From: Siderastrea radians
Taxonomy: Eukaryota > Cnidaria > Anthozoa > Scleractinia > Rhizangiidae
Length of the DNA stretch: 64,000 bases
Assembly: GCA_964017195.1 (NCBI GenBank)
Contig: OZ024890.1
Span: forward strand, 66,576,367-66,640,366
Direction: 5' to 3'
Position numbers and translations under genes: made by a program. Below are positions 11,647 through 23,915 of this stretch, piece by piece. The notes beneath the pieces were generated by a model. The model did not search any database. It had not been told where the DNA came from and saw nothing but the letters and a program-made list of their open reading frames with translations. Numbering within the stretch: position 1 is the first letter of the stretch; the number at the start of each line of letters is the position of its first letter.

Positions 11647-12311
11647 CATCTCTTCCTCCTCAACAATAATTTAATTCATGCTGCTATCGCAACCACTAGG
11701 AAAACCAAGAAATCCCAAGCACACGTCACAGTATTAATATTTCTGCTGGTTGAATTTGACAACTTTTATTACCTTTTAAGCCCCAATGTCAACATGCATA
11801 TATTCTGTATGTTTTGTGACGTATCATTAATTGTAGGGAGAAATTACATAGTTGTCATTATTGGGGCTTAACCTTGGTTATTCTAGCATATGTGTTGTTA
11901 GGCAGATGGTTATCTGTGTGACCTGGGAACAAAATATTTAATACCTTTTTAGTCAACATTTTCAAGTTGTGTTGATTTTTTTTCGAATTTTTCTGCTGTA
12001 GCACGTGAAGGGTTAAGTTTTGAAAAGCTAAATGAGCCTAATTTTCTGCCTAAAACTTAAAATAGAACCTTTTATTTACCTTAGATGACTTAAGTGTATG
12101 GATTGGACTACACAAATTACTGCATTCATTCAGGTACTCATTTTAGTTTGTAAGGTTAAGCTTAAGTATATATTCCTCCATTGACTGAACATCACCCAGA
12201 TCAGCAGATTATTACTAGATCACTTGATTTGTTAATTTAACGTAATGTCTCTACATTTTCTTTCTTTTATTTTTCTGTAATTCTTACAATGTAATTCTTT
12301 CTTACTTATTT

Positions 12312-12338
12312 TTGTTGTTGTTGTTGTTGTTGTTGTTG
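12312..12338. repeat. (TTG)n microsatellite
   Basis: About nine uninterrupted TTG triplets. Confidence 0.9.
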
Positions 12339-14337
12339 GTTAAGCTTAAGTTTTTAAGGCTATTGGCTTGCTTTATTTTGCATCAGCTAAAGAGATAAAA
12401 GGGTCAGCGTAAGCTGTTAAGCTTCAACATGAATTTTGTACAATGAAGCTTACTCACCAAACGGATATTTCACTTTTGATACCTGATCGGTCCATTAGAT
12501 CTAGCCCAGACGTCTTGTTTTAATTGTCCGGATCTGTAAAACGATGAAATGACCCTAAGGCGAGGATGAGGTGGTATACCGAAGTAATCAATATGCTACG
12601 ATTGTTTGGGATTTTTGCCGGAAAATAATCAAATGCGCACGTGACCACCCGGCACGTCCACCTGAAGCTGTTTTTCGATTTATTTCTACTGAAACACTAT
12701 TCTTTTCGGTCCAGGACAGCAAATTTTTCTGTGGTGAAGTCGACAAAATCCAAAAAATGTTAATATGCCGTCTTGTTCTTTTAAATTTTTGATAAAACTG
12801 AAGCGGTGACGTCACAGCCAATCCTGTGATGACGTCATGGTATCGATATAGTATCGGCATCACATTTTAAAGTCCCAATCTCGTAACCGTATATCGTATC
12901 AAATCACTGGTGAGGACTTGGTAATTGGTGAGAAGTTGGTGCGCAGCGCACCGCAGAAAGTTTTGGTAATGGCATTGACACCGTTCTCAAAGTAGCGTCG
13001 TACGCAGAACACGAAGACGGTCTTTTGGCTCATCACGCAATCCTGCCCAATGAGGAGGATTGCGTTACGAGCTAAGAGAACGTCTGCGTGGGAGGCTACC
13101 TTTCTCCTCAAAGCCATCCATATCTTATCCAAACCCACCCATACTATAGCTTTCATTCACACAATGAATTATGAAAGGCAAATTGATGTTTACGGCTAGG
13201 AAAAGAAAGAGAAATAAAGACGAGAATTTATACATGGCCGTACATGCACTAGGGGCCTTTCACCCATGCACACGGCCAGGAGCCCTATTACCCGTGCATA
13301 ACCTTGGGCAACCATGGACAGCTGTTTTTCCCTTGTAAGGGCTCATCAGCATGGCATAGCAGAGTGGCGCTCTGAGAGCGGCTCATTAAACCTTGTCTCC
13401 TATAACTCAACATTTGTGGGAGTCATGGCTGGGCAAGTGTGCTAGTGCATGGATCTGTGATAAGACCTGGTAGTGCAAATCTATAATGAGTTTATACTCG
13501 TGCCATTGCGCAGATATGTCAAAACTGAGGGGAGGAGTGGATTTCACCAAGTTCGTTTCAGATTTTTTAAACGAGTTTACAAGAGTGCACGAATTCTGGC
13601 TTTTAACTCAAGTGGGCTAGGTATGGGAAATCCTGGAATGGATTTGAGAATATTTTTGAAAAAAATGATAGCAAAAATAAATATGGTTCAGTATTCCAGT
13701 AAGGATAGCACTTTTGAATTTGCTGTTGGATGTCGCCTTTGTCTGGGAACTGGCTAGCCCGTTTCAGGCTCCAAGATAGTAGGAAAAGTGAATCACGAGG
13801 AAACAACCGCGAAAAAGGCGTCATCCCGCGCGTCTTATTTTCGCGATCCCTTTCTAATTTTCGCCCTCCCTAGCTCTCAATTCCAGTTCAACCTGAGGGC
13901 CACAGGTCTACCAGTCACAATACTGTCATTTTGATTTCGTTTTTTTTTTGGGGGGGGGAGGGGGGGGTATTACAGAAACGTAGGCTTTGATACCACACAA
14001 TGCAGTGCTTTAAATTTATTACTTTTACACAATTGATTAAATCCGCTCAGGTGATTGATAGCAAAATTTACCATCTTACTGCGCCTTATATTAATGGGCG
14101 AAAACCAACCATTGGTTGCTCTTTACGCTGCTGTCAATCGTTAACGTCCTAAAGCCGTGGACTACCGGCGGTGTTATCTCGCAATCAGTTCTAACCGTGT
14201 AATTTGTCTAATTTGTGCATAATTTGGTCATCTCACGCTGTTGTTTTGCAGAGGAAGCTAACTGAAGAAAGTATTAAAATCTACATTACCCGCCCGTTGA
14301 AGACTAAAAGTAAAGCAGTCGAAACATCGCGATCAAC

Positions 14338-14434
14338 ACCTTAAATAGCCTGCTTGCAGACTTCTCTTATTTCCTTTGCTTCACGCGGAAAAGCAAAGGA
14401 AGTAGGAGACGTCTGCACGCAGGCTATACCTTAA
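14338..14434. mobile_element. 83-bp hairpin MITE with 7-bp TSD
   Basis: The element 14345-14427 begins ATAGCCTGC and ends GCAGGCTAT, with most of its length folding into one stem (TGCAGAC / GTCTGCA, then TTTCCTTTGCTT / AAGCAAAGGAA). It is flanked by ACCTTAA on both sides (14338-14344 and 14428-14434). Confidence 0.75.
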
Positions 14435-14482
14435 AGTGACTCCATCGTGAGACAAACTAATAACAAATAACCTATTTTTTAC

Positions 14483-14654
14483 ATAGCCTGTTCCAGGCGT
14501 TCAGATAGTGGAGCGCGTGCGAATAATTAAGCTAGCGAAAGAGTGGGAAAAGACGAGGGGGAGACTACCCCTCGTTTTTCCCGCTCTTTTGCTCGCTTTT
14601 TTTTTTTTTCTTTTTCGCTTGCACTCCACTATCTGAAAGTCCGGAACAGGCTAT
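14483..14654. mobile_element. 172-bp hairpin MITE, same terminal family as its neighbour
   Basis: The ends are ATAGCCTGTTCC and GGAACAGGCTAT. The inner stem pairs CAGATAGTGGAG with CTCCACTATCTG, and GAGTGGGAAAA... with the reverse complement near 14576-14590. The flanks TTTTTAC and TTTTAAC give an imperfect 7-bp duplication. Confidence 0.7.
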
Positions 14655-15222
14655 TTTTAACATAGCTGGCAAATCCGTGCATTTAAATTCACCGCACGTG
14701 AGAGTGCTTCACTGCCTTAGACATGAGCCTCAGCAATGAGCAAAACAATGACTCTGCCCGTGCTTTACTGATGGATTTCTTTGCCGTCCTCTGCAACGAA
14801 GTGAAATGACCAAACTAAAACGTTTTATGGAGAACAAGACCACATGAAAGTGATTTTTTTTTTTACTTAACTGAGACGCTTTCCCTACCAATCCAGTTCC
14901 TGATTAAATCGGTCACATTGTATAAGTTGAAAAAGTTTGAACAATCATGAAGTACCTCAGGTGATCATGAGGCACCAATTTACGTTTTGAGGTAACGTTT
15001 TGGTTGCGTCATCGTCAAGCTTACCCTTGAAAAACAAACAAATGAACTGGTTGAAAACCTTCCGACCATATGTAAGCCATCAACATGGCCTATTAAATCT
15101 GTTTATATAAACGCTTTTGGTTTCCTGAGTGTATTGCCTTTGATGTAGTTGACGGCAGAGTAAAGAACAAACGTCAGGTTCACTATTATATTTTTGAACT
15201 TCAGAAGAATTCGGCGTGCAAT

Positions 15223-15686
15223 TACAGTAAAAACCTGCGTATAAGAACCTAGATTTTTCTCAACTTAGCCTAAATAGGTTCTTATAGAAATGGTATTTAG
15301 TGGGATTTTAGGCTACTTACGGTTCTTAAATAGGTTCTTAATTTGATAGGGGCATAGTGATCAGCACAGATAACTACAGGGCATATGTGATATGGACTAT
15401 ATTGCTGTATTGAATAATTATCTAGAATACAGTTTAGATGATAACCATACAGTAAACTTATCTTTCCAAAGTACTAGCATGCATGCCCGGGCATGCATGT
15501 CTTTCATGCTGCAGTGTCCGTAAAATGCTGTGTTACATTTTGCGATGCCTTCATTTTTGTGAAATAAGAACCTATTGAAAATGTTAGACTAAATAGGTTC
15601 TTCATGATGAAAAGGGGGTTTAAAATGAAAATTTTAGCCTAACAGGTTCTTAAATTTTAGGTTCTTATACGCAGGTTTTTACTGTA
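15223..15686. mobile_element. 460-bp TA-flanked MITE, Tc1/mariner-type ends
   Basis: The element 15225-15684 starts CAGTAAAAACCTGCGTATAA and ends with its reverse complement. It is bounded by TA dinucleotides on both sides (15223-15224, 15685-15686). CAGT ends and a TA target are typical of Tc1/mariner elements. AATAGGTTCTTA and close variants recur inside in both orientations. There is no transposase. Confidence 0.8.
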
Positions 15687-18249
15687 GGAGGCGTAGTAAA
15701 ATTGCCTTTTGCTGATAGCTTGCATAGCAAATGCTTCCCTGTGTTTTCCACGTGTCTGAAGTGTTGTCGCTTTTTCATATGCGAAAGTAAGGATGCAAAC
15801 AAGAGTTTACTCTTTCTTGTCCAAACTTTTTGCCAAAAAAAAAAGCGAAAAACTTTTCAAGGGGTGGAAAAACCTACAGAAACATTTTTCACTCAGGCTA
15901 CATCTTACAAAACGAAACCGGTATAAGTTATCTACACTACAATTAATACACCCTTACATATATGACATTTTACCAAACATTTTATAGCTGTATATACTAA
16001 AACTGAAACACATCAAATGTTGTACTGATTGCATGCGGATTCTTGAGGCCGAATTCCGAGCTATTCGTTGCCAGAACAAATTTCGAGGATTTAAATTTTT
16101 CACGTTTTCCACAAATCCAGAGCAAGGTTCCCTACGAAACTATCTTCTGAATGAATCTCTTTTGACATCAAAGAAAAATCGGAAATATCAATTACCAATG
16201 AATAGCCTAGCAATAGAGTCTGTGTGGAAAACTAGTTTTCACTCGAAAAGAACGTCTCTTGCAATTGATACAGACTCGCAAGAAAGAAATCCCCAAGAAA
16301 CTTGACATTAAAATAATTTCTATAAATCGTAAGAATCAGAAACGGCAAAAACAAATGGGCACAAAAAATATCATCAGCATGACGCGCGTATGCCAGCTGT
16401 TCGGTCTCGATAAAGTTGGTGATACTATATGCAATCAATACTTCAATTTAACACAGTTGATCAAGTTAGATAACGCACTAGTATTAATAGATGTCTATCA
16501 TTGCTTCTCTCAACCCTGGGGCGGAGCACGGGCGCCATTCTTTTAAACAGATTGTTAGCGGTAACGAGACTGTTATTGATGGCTGCGACATCAAAGAAAA
16601 AAAAGCGTCAAAACGATTCCTTTTTTTCAGGAAATCTCATCGGCTTTAGCGATTAATTCTAGATGTACTCTTCTGTTACAAACGTTTAAAATCATCTCAA
16701 TATGCGAACTTTGCTTCGCCCCTCCACCGACTGCGCCACACCCATTCGGCTTTCTCCACACTCTTGTGATTAGGATAATTTAAGTTATCAAAATTCCAAT
16801 CTCGGCTATTAAAATTTCTAGCTTTCTCCTTGGTTTATTGCACGCAGGTTTAATATCAGCGAGTAACTCACTTTAGGCCTTAAAAAGAAAACTGAATGCA
16901 ATGTCAAGTGCTACAGCTTTCAAAAGTTTACACCGCGAACCAAAACACGTGATAAAGACGGCCAAAAAACAAACAATCAAACAAACCAAACAAACCATGT
17001 TTCGGCAACGCTTACCAAATTTGAAAATTTTATATTAAAAAAAAAATCTTCCACTCGCACTTGTTGCATGGTGACTGGTGACGCTGTTTCTCATCTCACA
17101 TCCAACGCAGGCTCGTGGAATAATTGTTAAAAGTCTTCGGTGGAAGCTTCTTAATTTGGACACTGACCAAAGAAGGAGCGAAAATCAAATTGATTAAATT
17201 CAAATCAAATTCAAATTGATAATACTAATCTAGCTTCTGAACTTAAGACTGATTTCTAATGAAATTTTTCAAAAAGAGGCACACTGGATATAACAAAAGT
17301 TATTAAAAATTAGCGTATCTGAGTATTATACGAATACCTTACTCAGTTTAGTACACACCGTATATGGGCGGAAGTAGTTCTTTTGTTGCTGTTACTTATT
17401 TCCCAGCCAAAAATTGTGTAAAATGCTGTCTAATTCCACTCACACAAGCCAGTTCTGTTATGGAGAAAGTCTATCCTAAAATACCTGGCAAATAATGGTT
17501 GATTATGTGCAAACTATCACACTCCATTCGATCGCAATTAATCACACACTTTGACTTCAATATCCTGCCTACAGCTTAGGAACGAAGACGGTATACTCCT
17601 GACAGTTCTCTTCGTACTGGACAGGTTGCCAGCTAGCTCGAGATTGATACCCTCACATCTTGATCTTCTTGCCATAAACGCGGCTCTGTCAGATAGTAGA
17701 ATACAATAAGAAACATTGATCGTTTTATACTTGAAACGCACTGGCCTATTTTGTTTGATTTGTTCCTCTCTGGTTATGCGTGTCAAGATACTCTGTAAAA
17801 GTCCGGCACAACACGAATGATACTGCAGCATCGATCAGCTTTAAGGCATCTTTCATGAACAGTAATAAAGAGCAAAAGAGCGTACCGTGCTCAACTGCAT
17901 TTAAAAGAGAGAAATTCAAAGTTTTAAACATGTGGAAAAAAGCTAAGACAACCCCCCAAAAAAGAACAAAAACAAAAACAAAACAAAACACACACACAAA
18001 TAACTTGTTATCCTTTGCATTGGGGAAAAATCTTCCATTGCACTGAAGCCAGCATCGCGGGGTTGACTTCTTCAAAGCAGGAGAAAGTTAACCTAGGACT
18101 AAGGTCAATTTCGAATTTCTGCAAATTATTTTCAGCCTGCAATTGCGTTTGGACTGCTTTCCGTGAAACTGCTACTTACATGGAAAACCAGCAGTTGGAG
18201 AAGTTTTACTCAAGGCACCAAAAACATTGGCTTACTTTTGAAAAATCAT
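15687..18249. other. No supported gene
   Basis: Several short open frames exist on both strands, including 17538-18075 (minus), but none shows a domain, splice support or plausible composition. Part of this stretch may be the 3' UTR of the minus-strand gene that ends at 18250. Confidence 0.45.
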
Positions 18250-18437
18250 TCAGGGTTTTCCCAGTTCTTGCCGTACACAGCGTATGTTTTCCAACTTATT
18301 TCTCGATTGATTTTTCTGGCTTAACCACCGCTTTGAATTAAATTGTTGTTTGGTGCCTACCTGCCAAAGATAAAAGACTGCTGAAATTCCCAGGAAGAGA
18401 ACAAGAACCGATCCAAATCCAAAGTTTGCAAAATACT
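18250..18437 (-). CDS. Exon 17: terminal transmembrane exon with cytoplasmic tail
   Basis: The acceptor is tttcccag. The TM unit is YFANFGFGSVLVLFLG then ISAVFYLWQ. The frame continues past the position where the other units have their donor into a Lys/Arg/Gln-rich tail of about 35 residues (KRWLSQKNQSRNKLE region) ending ELGKP and stop. A donor-like CAG|gtaggc remains at that position (18359-18360) but would leave phase 0, so reading through is preferred. This exon would provide the C-terminus. Confidence 0.68.
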
Positions 18438-21400
18438 CTGGGAAAAAATACACACAAGTATATTAGTTAACTGACGTCACCTTTTAACCCTATTTAGCCT
18501 GGAGGGTGGGCGCACATTGTGCCCGCGCTGACTTTAACGAATTATAACTTTTAAACGGGTAGAAGAATAATCACCAAATCCCGTGACTTTTCCTGAAATT
18601 TATCAGAGAAAATTATCCTCTGTCAATGACGTGTCTATGATGATTGACGCTTCCATAGCAACCGTCTACTCAGGAGGTGTTTTGACTATTTTCTGTCTTT
18701 TTTCAGTCTTTTTTTTTTCAGTTTTTTCCCCATCGTTTGTAAAAAGAAGATAATCCTTTACTTTTTTGTGCTTGGTTTGATTGAGTATGTTTCTTAGAAC
18801 AAATTCATATATTTTTCGATGACGTCATTGTCAACTGTATGACTGCATGTCGGGATTCAAGATGGCGGATCAAAATTCAAAATGGCTGCTTTGTGACGTC
18901 ATTGTGACGTCATCAAACGTCATAATCGCCACGTCATAAACCCAAACTGTTTAGCTGATGACGTACTATAAACGTGCCAAGTTTCATCACAAGAGCGTGA
19001 ACACTTTTCGAGATCTATAGGGGGCCCTTTGTGCCCCCCCTATAGATTGCGCTCATTCTACTCCAAAATATTACGTTTTGCTACCCGCTTCCAGCCCCCC
19101 CTTTAATTAATTTCTCATTACGCTGGCCTCCCAACTTTTGTTGCAACCTCTCCTAGTTATAACACTAATGTTGAAGATTTTAGTCTTGGGTAGAGAAATC
19201 TAAACACTCGACGTCGGATAAATGCAAAAAGCTATAATGGTCTAAAAATCTTTAAATGGTCTTACACCCGGGTATTTAATCACTCAATTTATCAATTTAT
19301 CATCAATTTTTTAACCCTTACTCCCAATATCCTTGCACCTTTGTTTTTACTTCTGTTTTGGTTGAACCATGAAAGGTTTCAGTCAAGATACCATGCAAAG
19401 GAATCATTTAAGGTTCAAAACTATACCAACAAAATCATTACATAATCACCTGCATGTCTTTTGTACCAAACTGCTGAAAATCCTAGAAGAATTCCAAGAA
19501 GGACTCCCAAAATTGCAAAGTTTCCTGCGAAAGAGGAATTAAAAAGAACAATGAGAATAACTAAGTCGTTATGAAATTTAAACTCGATATGGAGTCTACT
19601 TAAAAGTCTAAAAATGAATACAACTTATACTATAGCTTATATCTTTTTCGTCAAAACACTTCTTGTTACCTGTTCGCCAAAGATAGCCAACTGCCAGGAT
19701 TCCCAGGAATAACAAAACCAAAAATGAAACGTTCACAAAGAATCCTGAAAACCGAAGAAACATTTTTTACCATGAATATTGTCTTACATTTTTAACCCTC
19801 GGACCAGATGCCCCCTCCCCCCCTCCCCCAAGACCAGCAAAGTCATACCACATTGTTGTATAAAAAGACAGGTGGTACGGGGAGGATAAAAGCTCTCCCT
19901 GAGGGATTTTTGCTCTGTTAAGCCGATTTGGAAAGCTTATACACTTAATTAAGGGCGTTCGCGCTAATTGTTTCTGCGCATCCTTACTGCGCACGCAATT
20001 CACTTCGCGATCTCATGCCATGTCATGTATTGAGCGCGCGCGCTGTTGAAGAAATGCGGAGATATATAGCGCTAGTGGGCGCTTTAATATCTATGCACGG
20101 GTTTAACTCTCTTAAATGTTCGGTGACCCCATATTTTCTTTTGATAGATCACTTTCTTTGTCGATTATCTACGTTTTGTGAAAAAATGAAGGAAATCTGT
20201 ATTGTGGACGTTTGATTTTTTCAACTTTTCTGCCCTTGCATCATGGAATTCTGCAATTATTGAAGCTGCACGGTGTTCGCAAAAGTCCATCTTAGAGGTT
20301 GAGTTTAACTAGAAGGGTGACACTGGTTCAAATTATTTACTTGACAGACCCACTTAAATAAAATTTGACTAAGAAAGTGGGTCTACAGCGAATCATTTTT
20401 CATATTTTTCAACTTAGAAGCACTGAGGCCATGTCGAGTTACGAGGACCGATGTGTCAAAATTGGGGTAGTTTTCCACGCGCTTTATTTCGAAAAAGAAG
20501 TCGGTGACCCCCCCCCCCCCCATGTTTTGCATTTCCGGCATAGGTAACTCATTATCTGACTGTAGGCAAACTATGAAAAAAATCTGTGTTGTAGAAGTTT
20601 TTCGCGCGAACATCCTTAGAAGATAGCCTGTGATGTCCTGTAAAATAAGGCTAGTTTTACGAGTTATGGGGGCGTGTGACATCATACACGATGGTGGGTT
20701 TTGGCGATTCCTCATCAGTTTCTACAACAAAGATTCTCAGCTGCATAAAGAACAGAATTTGCAAACTTTGCACACCAGACAACAAGAACGAAGTTGAATA
20801 AACACTTTGCTGCGTTTTCTTAGTCTTTTACAATCTTTTACTATGAAAAAGCTTGATTTGTTTTGTAAAACAAGAGTTTTCTTTGCACACTCTGTCAAAG
20901 ATTGTTTGACCTCACATGTACAATGATTATAATATGTCGTGGGCACCTTTTGACCGATTCTCACAAAATTTCACGTAAGAATGTCTAAGGGATAGAAAAA
21001 AAGGCTACCTAAAACTACAATCGCTGAAAAAAAAATGTACCGGCAAAATTGAAAAAACAAACAAACAAACAAACAAACAAACAAGCAAGCAAACAAAACT
21101 AACAGCCGATTCGTCTGGCACCCACAACTCCTTGTCCCCGTATAAGTATATAACCTTTGAATGCAGAGGTCCACACGACGCGTAAATAAACCGCACTGGT
21201 TCGGGTTTGCCGGATCTCTGGTGTGGAGATGCTGGAGCCAGACGTCACTCGAAGTGTAATTGAACAAACTGAATGAAAGGCTGGCACTACGGCAAAGGGC
21301 TGATTTATTTAAGGCCAATATTTCGGCTAACAAAATTAGCCTTCCTCAAGGCCAGAGCTATACAGAAGGAAAATGCTATAACGGCTCCAAAAAATTTGAA

Positions 21401-23884
21401 TTTTGTAAGTACTTCTGAGGGCTAAAGTTCAGTTAGGTTGATTCAACAGAGAGGAAGAGTTTCTTTACTATGGCGTCATTGATTACCACCAACCGAATTC
21501 TTTTATTTGATTTTTTATTTTTTTCGTAAAGTTTGCACGAAAAACTAAAACTGATGCTAAAGGATTGGATTCTGGTCATAGCAGTCAAATGATGCCATCG
21601 TGTTAACCCTTTCCCGTCAGCGTCTTTTCCTTAAAAACGTTAAAGGGTTTTTTTAAGTGCTATGTTGCCAAATGCCACTACATCTTCCTACAAAAGCGTT
21701 TTCTTACAATTTAGCTAAATTTTGAGCCAACTTCTGTTGTAAATTGTACAATATTTTGTTTTGACACATGGACATAAGCCAAAATTCATTTCCAATTTTT
21801 TCTCGCTTCTTATGCTTTCCTTTTCTCTCCCTTTTTATTTTCTTTATCTTCTACCTTTTATCCCCTTTCTATCCACTGGAAAAGGTTTGGCCTCAGCCCT
21901 TCAAAAAACCTGCAAATGGAACATTGATCGACTAGGTGACTTGGCCTATTCCACCACCAATTTTGCACCCAAACTGGACATGTTTTTTCTGCAATAGCTC
22001 TGCCAGAATTTGGTCCATATTCAAAATGGACACACGAACGGATGGATCTGTCCTTGCTGTGTTAGCTGCTTATCAAAACAATCTGGTGTCGTCAGAAAAT
22101 GACGACGTCACAAGTGGTTCATCAACTACCGACTCCAACGTCGGGAAAATACGACTCTCTGCGGGAAAGAGTTAATGCCCTGTTAAAGTAGGGAAGGCAA
22201 GAGAAGAAACGTTGAAGTTTGAACATATTCCAAAAACCTTTTACAAGTAAATCTTGACAAGGAAAACTTGTTCGTTCGCAACCATGCTTAGTGTCGTAAA
22301 AATATTACCCTGAACTAAAACAGCCCATTTTACAGTTGTATGATTGGTAACCTAGCCTTTGAATGGAAGCGAGGCCACAGTTGACTTTGTTTTGATGCAA
22401 ACCGTCCTGCTCATTATCATTAATATTTCTTTAAGTACCTGTGGCCCAAAGACAACAAACTGCCAGAATTCCCATAAGAACTTCAGTTCCAACGTATGAC
22501 AAGTAAGCTGCAAAAGAAGAAAGGGATATTAGCCTAAAAGTGTTTTTTTTAATCTTCATCTGGTGACATATCTTAAAGATTTGTTTCCTGCGAGACAAAG
22601 CGACAGCAAGACTATAACTGGTTAAGAAAATGAATTAACCAAGTCTAAACTTTCAACGGTTTTTCAACGAAATTCGAGTTGTACATGAGGTCAGAGCCAA
22701 AGCATCACGACGAAATTGAGTGGAATGCATGAAGACAAGTCCTGGATTATACGAAATAACGTTGACTTTTCGAAATCGGATGACCAGTCTAGTGCTAAAT
22801 TCTGATAAATCAGAGAATTAACTCTGCAGTATATATTTGCAGGAAGGAAACCACTTCATTTCCTACTGAGCATTGCCCTATAGCAAGGAAATGTATTCCA
22901 CACGAGGTAAAGAAAAAAATTTTTGACCTCTGTGGGATTTGAACCTCAGTACGACTCCCAGATTTTGATCACCGATGTTCTACTGACTCAGCTACAAGGC
23001 AAGACAGGAGCAGGTTGTGGGTATTTTAGATAGTAATTTGGGGCAATGAACATGTGAAGAGTACATGATGAAATATCGTGCGGAGCAGTAAGGATTATAC
23101 AGCTCGAGAATCAGAGAATCAACTCTGCGTTGTAAATTTAGGTGCTGAAAGGAAACCGCGTATCAAGATAGTCAAAGGTCCAATATTCTTCTTCAACTAA
23201 TGCACGTGTTTTTGAAATAACACGGTATTTTTGTTCCATAGTTTGTATATATTTGAAATTTCTGCACGAATTTAGATTTTAGAGACACAGAATCACAAAC
23301 GCAATGAACTCCAAACCTTTGATACATCCGAGACAGGGAAGTAGACAACAAATGTCCTCTATTGTATTTTATTTTTCAAAAATTGAGTCGGTTGGCAGTG
23401 AATTTATTCATGCGCATAAAAGGCATAAAATGTTAATCATTATAACAAATTCTCTCTCCTATCTAAAGTGGAGCATTTTTTAGAAGACAAAAATTTTTTG
23501 CCAGATTTCATGGCAATTTTAAAAGTAAGAAAAAGAGACCAGAAATAAATTAAGAAAACAATATAACGCGCAGAATCTTACCTTTGAGCCCTTGGACTCT
23601 AGAGAGGACAACAGTTTCCCAAATGCTCCACACAGATCGCGGTAACCTTCTTTTCACATTTGTATACAGTTGCCCCACTTGAGATTGAACAACTCCGAAA
23701 CCATCGGCATCAACTAGAAACATGGTTTATGAATAAAAACAATTTAGTGAGTAAAACCTTGCCAGAACTACTCCTGAACTTCGCAAATATGATATATTCA
23801 CATGGCTCTCCTTCTCCAACAATACCATTACTTAACCTTTTCTGCTTTGCCGCTAACATTTAAGATGATATTGGCCAAGAAGAC

Positions 23885-23915
<31 letters not shown>

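Larger units (their letters stand above)
8712..14344. other. Gene-poor stretch, AT-rich, small repeats only
   Basis: I find no coding exon with support. Open frames here are short and lack motifs. Contents are a tandem duplication with a hairpin at 11250-11646, a (TTG)n tract at 12312-12338, two TGACGTCA palindromes at 12807-12814 and 12830-12837, and a poly-T/poly-G run near 13940-13968. The frame at 12899-13156 (minus) is open but not recognisable. Confidence 0.5.

Noticed and set aside
12899..13757. LINE or gene fragment suggested by two open frames
   Set aside because: No conserved reverse-transcriptase or endonuclease motif could be seen on either strand.
17538..18075. Additional 3' exon(s) of the minus-strand gene
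   Set aside because: The terminal TM exon already reads to a stop in frame, and the two open frames here have no acceptor in a matching phase that I can defend.
21290..21360. Retroelement 3' end suggested by the AAGGCTAATTTTGTTAGCCG stem
   Set aside because: No reverse transcriptase remnant is readable next to it, so it is mentioned in the intron entry but not called as an element.
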